Shown: in pieces, positions 8,882 to 17,125 of the stretch
How the letters are laid out: each line of letters begins with the position of its first letter
Numbering within the stretch: position 1 is the stretch's first letter
DNA from: JAABRU01 sp041390465
GTDB taxonomy: Bacteria; Desulfobacterota; Desulfobacteria; Desulfobacterales; Desulfococcaceae
Direction of reading: 5' to 3'
Assembly: GCA_041390465.1 (NCBI GenBank)
Contig: JAWKPW010000049.1
Span: 1-40,975 of the forward strand
Length of the DNA stretch: 40,975 nucleotides
Translations under genes and position numbers: made by a program
The notes under the pieces: generated by a model
What the model was told of the DNA's origin: nothing
What the model saw: the letters and a program-made list of their open reading frames with translations, nothing else
Database searches by the model: none

Positions 8882-9529
8882 ATGCATTTGAAAACTTCGG
8901 AACTGTCGGTTATGGAGCTTGGATTCGGCGGATACACCTGCAACTGGGGTACGCATTTCTGCGGACTTTACGAATCCGAGGCTGAGAGAGACGAGATCAT
9001 GTTCGGTTATCTTGCCCGGGGACTTCGGGAAAGGGAACTTCTTGTCTGCTGCCCTGATGAGCAGGATTATGATCATACCGTTGACAGTCTTCAGGCACTG
9101 TGTCCGGAAGTTGGCCGTCCGGCCCCGGATTCCCTCCGGCTTTTTCACTCCCGCGACCTGTACCATCCCCAGGGGTTCTTTTGCCCCCGTGACATGCTGA
9201 AGGCCCATGATGATATCTGGAATGAAAACCTGCGCGCGGGAGCGAGAAATGTACGGGGAACAGCCGAAATGGTCTGGGCACTTGAAAAAATTCCGGGTGT
9301 GGAGCATCTTATGGCGTATGAATCACTTCTCAACACCTTTATCTGGGGCAAGCGATGGATCAGTATCTGCCTTTATGATGTCACGCGTTTTTCCGGATCT
9401 GTGATTATGAAGGTGCTGCAGGTGCACCCATTTGTCATAACCGGCGGCGGGGTGTTCGAAAATCCCTATTTTGTTCAGCCTGAAAAATGGCTTGCCAAAT
9501 ATGCGCCGGAATTTCTCGACGCTCTTTGA
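8882..9529 (+). CDS. MEDS-domain sensory protein
   Basis: A 215-residue protein matching the MEDS (methanogen/methylotroph DcmR sensory) domain. It opens with HFCGLYESEAERDEIMFGYL, followed by the ELLVCCPDE strand, and has RGTAEMVWALE and MAYESLLNTF further on. MEDS domains occur alone or attached to histidine kinases and regulators and are thought to sense small ligands. The start is the ATG 8 nt behind a GGGAGG site; an in-frame ATG at 8840 lacks such a site. The frame stays open and coding-like for 63 codons after the TGA (see 9530-9721), so the protein may once have been longer. Gene order suggests a signalling group with the chemoreceptor upstream. Confidence 0.82.
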   Translation: MHLKTSELSVMELGFGGYTCNWGTHFCGLYESEAERDEIMFGYLARGLRERELLVCCPDEQDYDHTVDSLQALCPEVGRPAPDSLRLFHSRDLYHPQGFFCPRDMLKAHDDIWNENLRAGARNVRGTAEMVWALEKIPGVEHLMAYESLLNTFIWGKRWISICLYDVTRFSGSVIMKVLQVHPFVITGGGVFENPYFVQPEKWLAKYAPEFLDAL

Positions 9530-9721
9530 AATGTCAGGAGAAAACTGTACCATGAAGTACTGCCGGCTCTGGCAAATGTGTCCCAACTCTCCGAGCCGGA
9601 TTTGCTGAGCTCGCGATTTATGGAATCACGCAACAGGTTTGATGTGGAATTTGTTTTTGACTTTGCGGATCAGTTGCCGTCCGGAGTTCCGGAAAGGGGG
9701 ATTTTCCGGGCGGCTGCATGA
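9530..9721 (+). other. In-frame coding-like tail after the MEDS gene
   Basis: The same frame as the MEDS gene continues past its TGA for 63 codons, with protein-like composition (for example LYHEVLPALANVSQLSEPD and NRFDVEFVFDFADQLPSG), before stopping at 9719-9721. There is no obvious start or ribosome site. It is best read as the remnant of a longer C-terminus cut off by a nonsense change; the family is not recognised. Confidence 0.45.
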
Positions 9722-10253
9722 CAAATCCCCCTGTTCAGATGATCTCACAGCAAAGCCTGCCCCTTTGCAAAAGGACAAGGCAGACTTTTCACCCCCCTCT
9801 GACATTTTTTTACAGGCATGTGAAAAAAAGATGCAAAAAAAAATCAGATTTCATACAGTTTATATTGACAAATTCCCGTGTTTGGATTATCTATAAACAT
9901 TTGCACAGGTACGGATGCTGAGTTTTGTGTTTTTCCGAGCAAAAATCGTAACATGCACAAAAAAATGGAACAGTTCCTCGGAGCACGGGCACTCTCTTCA
10001 TTTTTCCGTTTTATCCTCAAGGAAATGCACGGTACAAATCTGTTTACGTTATCTTAAGTTTTTATATTCCTGAATGCCATACCATTCTGTCATATCCGAA
10101 ACTGTCGGAAAATATCCTGTCTGTCAGGTGAACTGCATCCGCAGACGTGTGCCTCTCCATCCTCCCTGCCATTCCGTATGACACTGCATATGAAAAAATC
10201 ACAATTGTTTATTTTAATTTTAAATTATATCAAAGGCCGAAACAGAGGGAAAC
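9722..10253. other. Gene-free stretch
   Basis: No supported gene is present. The stretch has A- and T-rich runs (around 9826-9850 and 10204-10230) that may hold the promoter of the small ORF at 10254. Translated frames here show no family similarity that I can recognise. Confidence 0.5.
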
Positions 10254-10424
10254 ATGGACACAGAGAAAAGAAATGAGATAGAGGAAAAACTCAGAAAGCT
10301 CATCGAAATGAGCATGAAACAGAAAAGCGATGATGAAATGCACAGACCGCAGAAACCGGTGTGCAATGTCATCCGACGCAGAAAGGGACAGCAGGACAAA
10401 CGCATTTATGCCACAATGAACTGA
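10254..10424 (+). CDS. Small highly charged hypothetical protein, 56 aa
   Basis: An ATG lies 3 nt after a GAGGGA site and opens a 56-codon frame. The product is rich in Lys, Arg and Glu, begins MDTEKRNEIEEKLRKLIEM, which should form an amphipathic helix, and ends in a basic segment (CNVIRRRKGQQDKRI). No known domain is seen. The single Cys and the RRRKGQ segment could suggest nucleic-acid or ribosome contact, but that is speculation. It stands alone between two gene-free stretches. Confidence 0.55.
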   Translation: MDTEKRNEIEEKLRKLIEMSMKQKSDDEMHRPQKPVCNVIRRRKGQQDKRIYATMN

Positions 10425-10791
10425 TCCCTTTTTTTGCAGGCAGTTTCAGGAGAATGCATTCGCTCCGGGGGCATCCGGGGATGCGGTGAGCCTTCTGAAA
10501 AAAATCGGTTCCTGTTCAAAAACACCGTGCACATATGTCAGGAATGCACTCCGGAATGGCAGATTGAGGACAAGGTTTATGGTTTTGCCGGTATTGCCGG
10601 GCGAACATCATATGATAATGGCAGTTTTTCTGTGGAATGCCCGATGTCCGCAGGCACTTATGGAGGGTTGTATCCCCCTGTCCGGGACAGGGGGATATTG
10701 AAAAGCTGATTGCAGCCGGAACAGATTTCAGAACAGGAGCATTCCGGTCAGCAATCAGGGGATTTTTTTACTATGGAGGAAGATAAGAATT
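10425..10791. other. Untranslated leader region of the cold shock gene
   Basis: No convincing gene. Short overlapping frames at 10434-10709 lack ribosome sites and family similarity. The last part probably forms the 5' leader of the cold shock gene, ending in a GGAGGA site at 10775-10780. A small inverted repeat (CCCCCTGTCC / GGACAGGGGG) at 10674-10693 could form a hairpin in this leader. Confidence 0.5.
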
Positions 10792-10995
10792 ATGGCAAGC
10801 GGAACCGTCAAGTGGTTTAATGACAAAAAAGGCTATGGTTTTATTGAAAAGGATGAGGGCGGAGATGTGTTTGTGCATTACTCAGCCGTGGCAATGTCCG
10901 GATTCAAAACCCTGGTGGAAGGTGACAGAGTCACTTTTGAAGTGGAACAGGGGGAAAAAGGACCTGCAGCGGCAAATGTGAGAAAAATGCAGTAA
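10792..10995 (+). CDS. Cold shock domain protein (CspA family)
   Basis: A 67-residue single cold-shock domain. Both RNA-binding motifs are present: RNP1 KGYGFIEK and RNP2 DVFVHYSA, with the family N-terminus GTVKWFNDKKG. The length is typical of Csp proteins. These bind single-stranded RNA or DNA and act as RNA chaperones or antiterminators. A GGAGGA site lies upstream, and a strong intrinsic terminator follows 25 nt after the stop, so the gene appears monocistronic. Long leader regions are common in this family and can regulate expression with temperature. Confidence 0.96.
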   Translation: MASGTVKWFNDKKGYGFIEKDEGGDVFVHYSAVAMSGFKTLVEGDRVTFEVEQGEKGPAAANVRKMQ

Positions 10996-11020
10996 AACCT
11001 GCCTGAAAAGCACGCACAAA

Positions 11021-11056
11021 GGCGCATTGCCGGATTTGGCAATGCGCCTTTTTTTT
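11021..11056 (+). terminator. Rho-independent terminator of the cold shock gene
   Basis: A perfect 11-bp stem (GGCGCATTGCC / GGCAATGCGCC) with a 6-nt loop is followed by eight T residues. Confidence 0.95.
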
Positions 11057-11184
11057 GCACAGGAACGATTCCCTTCCGCTCTCCGGCTGCCATGTGTCCG
11101 GAGAAAAAAGAAACTCTTGCAAAAGATGCCGGGCAATATTAAGATGGGCAGAAAAAAACACAGATCTGAGTGCAAATCTTTACT

Positions 11185-12246
11185 ATGGCAAATGATGTAC
11201 TGACAACCCATTCCTCTGACCGGCACGGCATTGTCTCCCGGAAACGTTTTTCCGAGGATGAAGAACCGGAGATCCTTTCCCTGCGGCCGGATCGGCTGGC
11301 CGATTATGTGGGACAGGCTGAGGTGGTGGAAACGCTGGAAATCGCGATTGCGGCAGCCAAAAAACGCGGAGAACCGCTGGATCATGTGCTTTTTCACGGC
11401 CCCCCCGGACTGGGAAAAACCACCCTTGCCCATATCATTGCCAATGAAATGGGAGGAGACCTTACCGTAACCTCCGGTCCGGCTCTGGAAAAAGGCGGAG
11501 ATCTCATCGGCATCCTCACCCATCTGGAGGAGGGAGATGTGCTGTTTGTGGATGAAATCCACAGGACGCCCAAAACCGTTGAAGAATTTCTTTATCCCGC
11601 GATGGAGGATTTTGCCGTGGATTTTGTCTTTGACAAAGGGGTTCATGCCCGAAGTCACCGCTTCCGTCTCAAACGCTTCTCCCTTGTGGGAGCCACCACA
11701 AGAGTGGGACTTCTTTCCGCGCCGCTGCGGGATCGTTTCGGCATTTTCCGCAATCTTGATTTTTACAATGATGCGGATCTGATGAAAATCACCAGACGTT
11801 CAGCCGCGCTGCTGAAAGTGGACATTGATGCCCATGGGGCAGAGGAACTGGCCCGGAGATCCAGAGGAACGCCCCGCATTGTCAACCGGCTGCTCCGCAG
11901 AGTCAGGGATTATGCACAGGTGCGCGGAGATGGCAGTATTTCCAAAAACACGGTGGAAGCTGCCCTGGCCCTGGAGGGCGTGGACGGACTGGGGCTGACC
12001 GGACTTGACCGGCGCTATCTCACCACGATTATCCATTATTATAACGGCGGTCCGGTGGGGATTGAGGCCATTGCCGCAACCCTGCAGGAGGAAACCGACA
12101 CCCTGGTGGATGTGGTGGAACCTTTTCTGCTCAAAATCGGTCTGCTCACCCGGACATCATCCGGCAGAAGAGCTTCGGAATCAGCCTGCAAACATCTTTC
12201 CCTTCCCCTGCCCCGGAAAAACCAGTCTGCCCTGTTTGTGAACTGA
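11185..12246 (+). CDS. ruvB: Holliday junction branch migration helicase RuvB
   Basis: A 353-residue AAA+ ATPase that drives branch migration of Holliday junctions with RuvA. Visible motifs are Walker A GPPGLGKTT (about 72-80), Walker B LFVDEIHR (about 119-126), sensor 1 GATTR, the arginine-finger region LRDRFGI, sensor 2 SRGTPRIVNRLLRRVRDYA, and a winged-helix C-terminus with YYNGGPVGIEAIA and EPFLLKIGLLTRT. Length is normal. The ATG at 11185 is preferred; a GTG 15 nt upstream is an alternative, and neither has a strong ribosome site. ruvA and ruvC are not adjacent here, unlike in many genomes. The next gene starts 2 bp after the stop, which suggests co-expression. Confidence 0.97.
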   Translation: MANDVLTTHSSDRHGIVSRKRFSEDEEPEILSLRPDRLADYVGQAEVVETLEIAIAAAKKRGEPLDHVLFHGPPGLGKTTLAHIIANEMGGDLTVTSGPALEKGGDLIGILTHLEEGDVLFVDEIHRTPKTVEEFLYPAMEDFAVDFVFDKGVHARSHRFRLKRFSLVGATTRVGLLSAPLRDRFGIFRNLDFYNDADLMKITRRSAALLKVDIDAHGAEELARRSRGTPRIVNRLLRRVRDYAQVRGDGSISKNTVEAALALEGVDGLGLTGLDRRYLTTIIHYYNGGPVGIEAIAATLQEETDTLVDVVEPFLLKIGLLTRTSSGRRASESACKHLSLPLPRKNQSALFVN

Positions 12247-12248
12247 TT

Positions 12249-13082
12249 ATGTCTGTAATCACACTTCTGACGGATTTCGGTTTGCAGGATGAATATGCCG
12301 GAGTGATGAAAGGGGTGATTCTGTCTGTCCATCCCCCAGCAGTGATTGTTGACATCAGTCATCAGATTGATCCCCAGGATGTAATGCAGGCTGCACATAT
12401 GCTTTGCTCATCCTGGCCGTATTTCCCGGCCGGAACAGTTCATGTGACTGTGGTGGATCCGGGAGTGGGCGGAAAACGCGGCATCCTGGCGGCACAGCGC
12501 GAGGGGCATCTTTTTCTTGCGCCGGACAACGGCATACTCTCTCTGCTCGCGGAAGACGGAAATTTTAAATCCCTGATTCGGGTGGAAAATTCCATGTATT
12601 TCCGGAATACGGTCAGCCGCACCTTTCACGGAAGGGATATTTTCGCTCCTGTTGCTGCACATCTGTCAATGGGGGTGAAGCCGGAAAACCTGGGACGGCC
12701 TGTGGATTTGACGCAGATAAAACAGATGGAATCTGAAAAACCTTCTGTTTCCGAAAAAGGCGAACTCATCGGAAAGATTGTCAGCACAGACCGTTTCGGC
12801 AATCTGATCAGCAATATTTCAGAGGAGCTTCTCAGCCGGTTCGGAAAGCATCGGCGTGTGGAAATTCATCTTGCTTCCTGCAAAATTGAAGGACTGTCTG
12901 AAAGTTATGACAGCGCTGCCACTGGTCAGCCTCTTGCCATTATCGGCAGCAGGGGGCTTTTGGAGATTTCCGTAAACTGCGGACATGCGGGGAAGTATTT
13001 CAGGGTGGGGAAAGGGGCGCAGATCACGGTGACAGGGAGGCAGGTTTCACAAAACAGCAAATTGCGGAGGAAAACTGTATGA
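12249..13082 (+). CDS. SAM hydrolase / SAM-dependent halogenase-like family protein (former DUF62)
   Basis: A 277-residue protein with the conserved landmarks of the S-adenosyl-L-methionine hydroxide adenosyltransferase family: TDFGLQDEYAGVMKG at the N-terminus, VVDPGVGG, APDNG, TFHGRDIFAPVAAHL and a C-terminal KIVSTDRFGNLISNI. Characterised relatives use water to cleave SAM to adenosine and methionine; related enzymes chlorinate or fluorinate SAM. Hydrolysis is the most likely role here because that is the common function in non-halogenating bacteria. It lies 2 bp after ruvB, and its stop overlaps the ATG of the following universal-stress-protein pseudogene (13079), so translation of the three was probably coupled. 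Confidence 0.9.
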   Translation: MSVITLLTDFGLQDEYAGVMKGVILSVHPPAVIVDISHQIDPQDVMQAAHMLCSSWPYFPAGTVHVTVVDPGVGGKRGILAAQREGHLFLAPDNGILSLLAEDGNFKSLIRVENSMYFRNTVSRTFHGRDIFAPVAAHLSMGVKPENLGRPVDLTQIKQMESEKPSVSEKGELIGKIVSTDRFGNLISNISEELLSRFGKHRRVEIHLASCKIEGLSESYDSAATGQPLAIIGSRGLLEISVNCGHAGKYFRVGKGAQITVTGRQVSQNSKLRRKTV

Positions 13083-14015
13083 ACCGCTTCAAGAATATTC
13101 TCTGTGTAAGTGAGGAGCGCACGGATCAGATCTCGGCTGTTGAAAGGGCGGTTTCTCTTGCAGAGAACAATCAGGCAAAACTTGGAATTATCAGTGTGAT
13201 TCCGCCTGTGCCGGAGGATTTGCGGGCAGAGACTGTCAAAGACCGGATGCAGATGATAAAAACGCTTGCGGAACCTTATCAGAAAAGACTTGACATCCGG
13301 TTTGAGGCGTCCGGACGCCGGCACGGCCTTTCTTGAGGTGATCTGGGGCAGTGCTTGCGCAATGGATATGATTCATAATCAAGGCAGCGGAAAATCCTGA
13401 TTTTCTCAAAAGGTTGTTCGGCAGTGATGATATTCATCTGCTGCGCAAATGTCCTTGTCCGGTATGGATTATGAAACCTCCGGAAAAAGCAAATTACAAG
13501 TGCATTATGGCGGTTGTTGATTTTGATCCCTTAAAGTCCGCAGCCATGGAACAGGCACTCAATCAGGAAATTCTTGCACTTCCAGTTCACTTTGCTCCTG
13601 TCCGAATTTTGCATCCCTGCACCTGGTTCACGCATGGGAGGCTTTTCCTGCTGGCGTTATGCGGAGTCGGAGTGAAAATACGGCAGAGAAGATTGCCGCC
13701 TATATTGAAAGAGGAGTACACTCTTCATCAGAACGGACTGTATTCGCTTAGGGAAAGCCTCCGTGGACCGATCGGCACGGAGGCATATACCCATCTGTCC
13801 CCGCACTTCCATCTGCAAAAAGGATGGGCACAAAAGATCATAGCGGCAATGGCTTGCTGAACTGCGGGCCGATATTGTCTGGCGGGCAATAGCGTTTACA
13901 GGTATTTCAGGGTTTACCATTGGCAACACGGCAGAGGTTGTTCTGGAACAGTTGGCCTGCTCGGTGCTTGCGGTAAAGTCTTCGGTTTTTATTATTACCC
14001 GAGGAACCTCTGACC
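13079..14015 (+). pseudogene. Tandem universal stress protein (UspA family), broken by several indels
   Basis: The first domain starts normally (MNRFKNILCVSEERTD...) and runs to about 13320. Homologous sequence then moves between frames: TAFLEVI around 13315, KAAENPDFLKRLFGSDDIH around 13382-13437, and CPVWIMKPP after it. A second Usp domain is recognisable in pieces: KCIMAVVDFDP, then LHQNGLYSLRE and GTEAYTHLSPHFHLQKGWAQ, then GFTIGNTAEVVLEQLACSVL near 13915-13965, again in other frames. The GFTIGNTAE/CSVLAVK end is the usual Usp ATP-binding C-terminus. At least four frame changes separate these blocks, so no full protein can be made. The ATG overlaps the SAM hydrolase stop codon. Either real decay or local sequence error would explain it. 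Confidence 0.75.
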
Positions 14016-14125
14016 GGGAGTTTTCGGAAAGGACAGCAGTCCGTTGCCTGATCTGTCCCAACAGCAAGGACATTTCCCTTTGTGCTGTGAAGACAATGTG
14101 TTCCCATCATCAATGCGAATTAAGA

Positions 14126-14171
14126 GTCAGATTCCGACAGGATTTGACAACTTTTGAAAAGTTGTCAAATC
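14126..14171. repeat. Palindromic repeat family B, copy 1, with an inverted 26-nt repeat
   Basis: The 14126-14151 part is an exact inverted copy of 8802-8827. The 14141-14171 part is a perfect palindrome: 15-nt arms GATTTGACAACTTTT and complement around a single G. A related imperfect palindrome lies at 24434-24466. Confidence 0.85.
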
Positions 14172-14266
14172 TCCGCAAATCCTGCATGAATATATGACAG
14201 TCTGTTTTTGTTCATTCTGAAATTTTCAGATATTGATTCGCATCATCAGACAATGAAAGAGAGTTT

Positions 14267-15243
14267 ATGAATGACCGATACATAAGCATTTTCTCCGGAG
14301 CAGCCGGTTCTGGGTGATTATAAGCAGGATTTTGTGGTTCTGCTCCAGACATTGACCGTTGCCCAGTCCCTTGACCATATCAGATCCTATGATTGGTGAA
14401 AAGATTGTCTATTTTTATGTGACAGATGATGATCAGCACTTCTTGGTGGGAGTCATCCTGACACGAAGTGCCGCTTATTGCCTCTTTGGAACAGCGCATT
14501 TCCGAGATAATGATCAGGGCAGGTCATGACAATTCCCCAGTGTAAACTGCAGGGAGGCTCGTGAACTGTTTCCGGTTCGGCATAAATTTCCTGGTACTTT
14601 GTCACAGACGGGCAGAACTTGCATTTTGTGGGTTGTAGATGTCAGCATGTTTATAGCAAATATTGATCTGGCAGAGCGAGCGGATGGATGAGATATTTGA
14701 ATCCATTTGTTTCCTGGATTTCACAGATACGGATAGCCCTCACCGTTTCGTGCATTTCGCCTGCATCTGCTGGCTTATGGCCACTATTGCAAGCGGGACA
14801 GTATGTGCTCTGCTGTCCAGCACTTATGAACTTACACTGGCCAAAAGTCTGCGCTGGCCTTTTCCAGACAACGGTGCGACTGAAGAAAGCAGGAGCATGC
14901 GGAGTCCATGATAGTGACAATCAATGCAATTGCGCAGAACCAAACCAAGTCTGACACGGTTTGCACGCGCCAGCGGGAGACAGGCACTGCCCTGATGCTT
15001 GGGGCAGCGTGCGGTTTCATTGTGGGACTGTTCGATTTGGCGGGGACAGGGAATGACCTCTATTACCATAGGAAGCAGCATTCTGCTGTCAATCTGTGCG
15101 GGCTTCCCTTTCGATTAAGCATTCCCGCAACTGCTGCACGCACTGAAACTTGATCCCAAAATTGCGGCAGACCGGTGACGCTGGTTGTCACCGACATTTG
15201 CACACTTCTTTTTTGTATTTCAGTCTTGCAGCCGTACTGCTTT
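14267..15243 (+). pseudogene. MgtE-like divalent cation transporter with CBS domains, heavily broken
   Basis: No frame is open throughout, but homologous blocks follow one another in family order. They are VLGDYKQDFVVLLQTLTVAQ (about 14310), EKIVYFYVTDDDQHFLVGV (about 14397, CBS region), ERMDEIFES (about 14685), LLATIASGTVCALLSSTYEL (about 14770-14830, in two frames), RETGTALMLGAACGFIVGL (about 14975-15030), SITIGSSILLSICAG (about 15063), LLHALKLDPKIAA (about 15135) and YFSLAAVLL ending at 15243. These match the CBS-plus-membrane layout of MgtE-type Mg2+ transporters. Many short deletions separate them. The start ATG at 14267 follows a GAGAG-containing segment. The gene cannot encode a functional transporter as given. 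Confidence 0.7.
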
Positions 15244-15555
15244 GAACCGGAGGAAGCAGAGAATTTGCATAAGTGAAAAAACACCATGCAAACGCATTTT
15301 GCACCCTCCTCCCGATGGGGCGGCGTGCGGGAGTGCAAAAAGCAGGCGGAGCGATTTTCCGGCATATTTTCCGAAAGGGACAAACATTGACAAAAAAATT
15401 GTAAAATCAATCTGTTTTAATCCAAAAACAAAGAAGTTCTGACAGTGGATCAGATTCGGTTGACAAATCACAGAGAAATTCTCCTCCCGGTTTGGCGGTG
15501 GAGATTCGAATCAGCCGATTTGATCCGGTGCCGAATTTTTCCGGAGGTTTTTTTT
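15244..15555. other. Intergenic region between two broken genes
   Basis: No gene seen. The stretch at about 15330-15390 (GAGTGCAAAAA..., ending GACAAACATTGAC) resembles the leader at about 6436-6485 ahead of the chemoreceptor (GAGTGCAAAAA..., ending GACAAACGTTA), so it may be another dispersed repeat or a shared promoter-like element. Confidence 0.45.
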
Positions 15556-15985
15556 ATGTATTCCAAAATACTGGTCTTTCGTTTCTCCTCTGAGGTGCCC
15601 ATAAACCCCCGGTCCGCCATCTTGCGTGAGCATGATCTGACATTCAACATTCTCAACGCGGCAGATTTTTCCCCGAAAAGAGGGCATCATGGTGCTGGAG
15701 CTTTCGTGAAAAGAAGAATTTCAGCAAAGGGGTAAAGTACCTCAAAGAGCAGGTGTGCAGGTGAACAATGCCGAGCAGGAGGTGCGGCGCATAGAGGAAA
15801 ATGCAATGCACCAGGCGCGCCGCACGGTTGTCTGTCCCAATTGCGGCCCTGTATGTCAAAACGGTCCGGAGATATTTGGTTGAATTTGATCAGAGCAAAT
15901 GCAGCGTGTGCGAGCTTTGCAGGTCCTGGCCTGTCCCACCCATGCCATGAAGGTGCGACCGACCAATCAGTTGTTTTTTGCCTGA
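15556..15985 (+). pseudogene. NIL-domain / 4Fe-4S ferredoxin protein, broken
   Basis: The start MYSKILVFRFSSEV behind GGAGG (15540-15544) and the block EHDLTFNILNA match a NIL domain. Later blocks in other frames (VKYLKEQ, NNAEQEVRRIEE, CPNCGP, CSVCEL, ACPTHAMKVRP) match the linker and the two ferredoxin clusters usually fused to it in Desulfobacterota. Only scattered cysteines of the clusters survive, and several codons are missing. The final TGA (15983-15985) overlaps the next ATG in a TGATG arrangement, which indicates past translational coupling with mnmA. NIL-ferredoxins often neighbour methionine or sulfur-transfer genes, fitting a role as sulfur or electron donor; that is inference. 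Confidence 0.72.
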
Positions 15986-17017
15986 TGCCCCTCTTTGCCA
16001 TTGCCCTCAGCGGCGGCATAGATTCCCTTGCGGCCGCTTCCCTGCTGATGGAACAGGGGCATAATCCTGTCGGAATTCATTTCACCACCGGCTTTGAAAC
16101 CGTATCAGCCGATGAGGTGGTGCAGGCCGGGAAAAGGCTTGGGATCCGAACCGAAATTCTGGACTGTGCAAAGCAGTTCAGAGCCAAAGTGGTGGACAAT
16201 TTTCTGCGCACCTACCAAAGCGGACAGACACCGAATCCCTGCCAGATCTGCAATGCGGTTGTGAAATTCGGCATTAGGGTGCTTGCCCGGAAACTGGGCG
16301 CAGACAGATTTGCCACCGGCCATTACGCCCGTGTCCGGCAGAATCCCGATGGCCGGCATTCCCTGCTGAAAGGTGCGGATTTGCAAAAGGATCAGTCCTA
16401 TTTTCTTGCTTTTCTGAATCAGGAACAGCCAGTAGTCTGCGGTTTTCCTCTGGGGAATTCTGAGCAAACCGGAGTGCGCAGACTTGCAGAGGAAAAAGCG
16501 GTTTGTTCGCAATGCAGAAAGAAAGTCAGGATATCTGCTTCATTCGGGAGTCTTTACAGAGAATTTCTTGAAAAAACAGCCGGAGGAATTGCCCCTTAGC
16601 CCTTGCCCGATTACCGATACCAGGGGGAAACAGATCGGAGAGCATCAGGGACTTCATCTGTTCACTGTGGGACAGCGCCGGGGCATCAACTGTCCCGCGT
16701 CCGAGCCTTATTATGTGGTGCGGCTGGATACAAAAAACAACCGGCTGGTTGTGGGATTCCGGGACGAACTGCTCTGTCCGGAATTCCGGGTCAGAGACAT
16801 CAACTGGATCGCTCCTCCGCCTTCTGCCCCCCTTTCTGTTCATGTACGGGTCAGATACCGGCACAAAGAAGTGCCAGCAACCGTATTCCCGGAACCCGGC
16901 AATCGGGCACGGGTCTGTTTTGCTGAACCCCATCCCGCAGTCACGCCGGGACAGGGAGCAGTGTTTTACCGGGGCGATGAGGTGCTGGGCGGCGGCCGGA
17001 TAGAAGTTTTCGAATAA
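15985..17017 (+). pseudogene. mnmA: tRNA-specific 2-thiouridylase MnmA, frameshifted at 16.50-16.60 kb
   Basis: MnmA thiolates U34 of Lys, Glu and Gln tRNAs. The N-terminal part (15985 to about 16505) has the PP-loop ALSGGIDSLAA, PNPCQICNAVVKFG with the first catalytic Cys, ATGHYARV and KDQSYFLAFL. Around 16505-16600 the frame changes at least twice: the QKESQDICFIRESL block with the second catalytic Cys lies in one frame, YREFLEK in another, and the C-terminal half (ITDTRGKQIGEHQGLHLFTVGQRRG to GGRIEVFE) in the third, ending at 17017. Both halves are otherwise well conserved. Because the enzyme is normally important for growth, the breaks may be sequence errors, or an intact copy may exist elsewhere. 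It is the last of four consecutive broken genes. Confidence 0.82.
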
Positions 17018-17125
17018 ACAGTCATGACCGCATCTGATGGGAACGCAAGAAACACATAAGGAAGATTGCTCCGGCATTTTGGAAAAAGAGAATGCGGAAC
17101 ACAGCAAAAGAAAGAAGGAAAAAAA

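Noticed and set aside
9527..9529. UGA at the MEDS gene end as a selenocysteine codon
   Set aside because: No SECIS-like hairpin downstream and no known Cys at this position in the family.
14663..15153. Several 60-90-codon open frames on both strands
   Set aside because: They are fragments and shadows of the broken MgtE-like gene.
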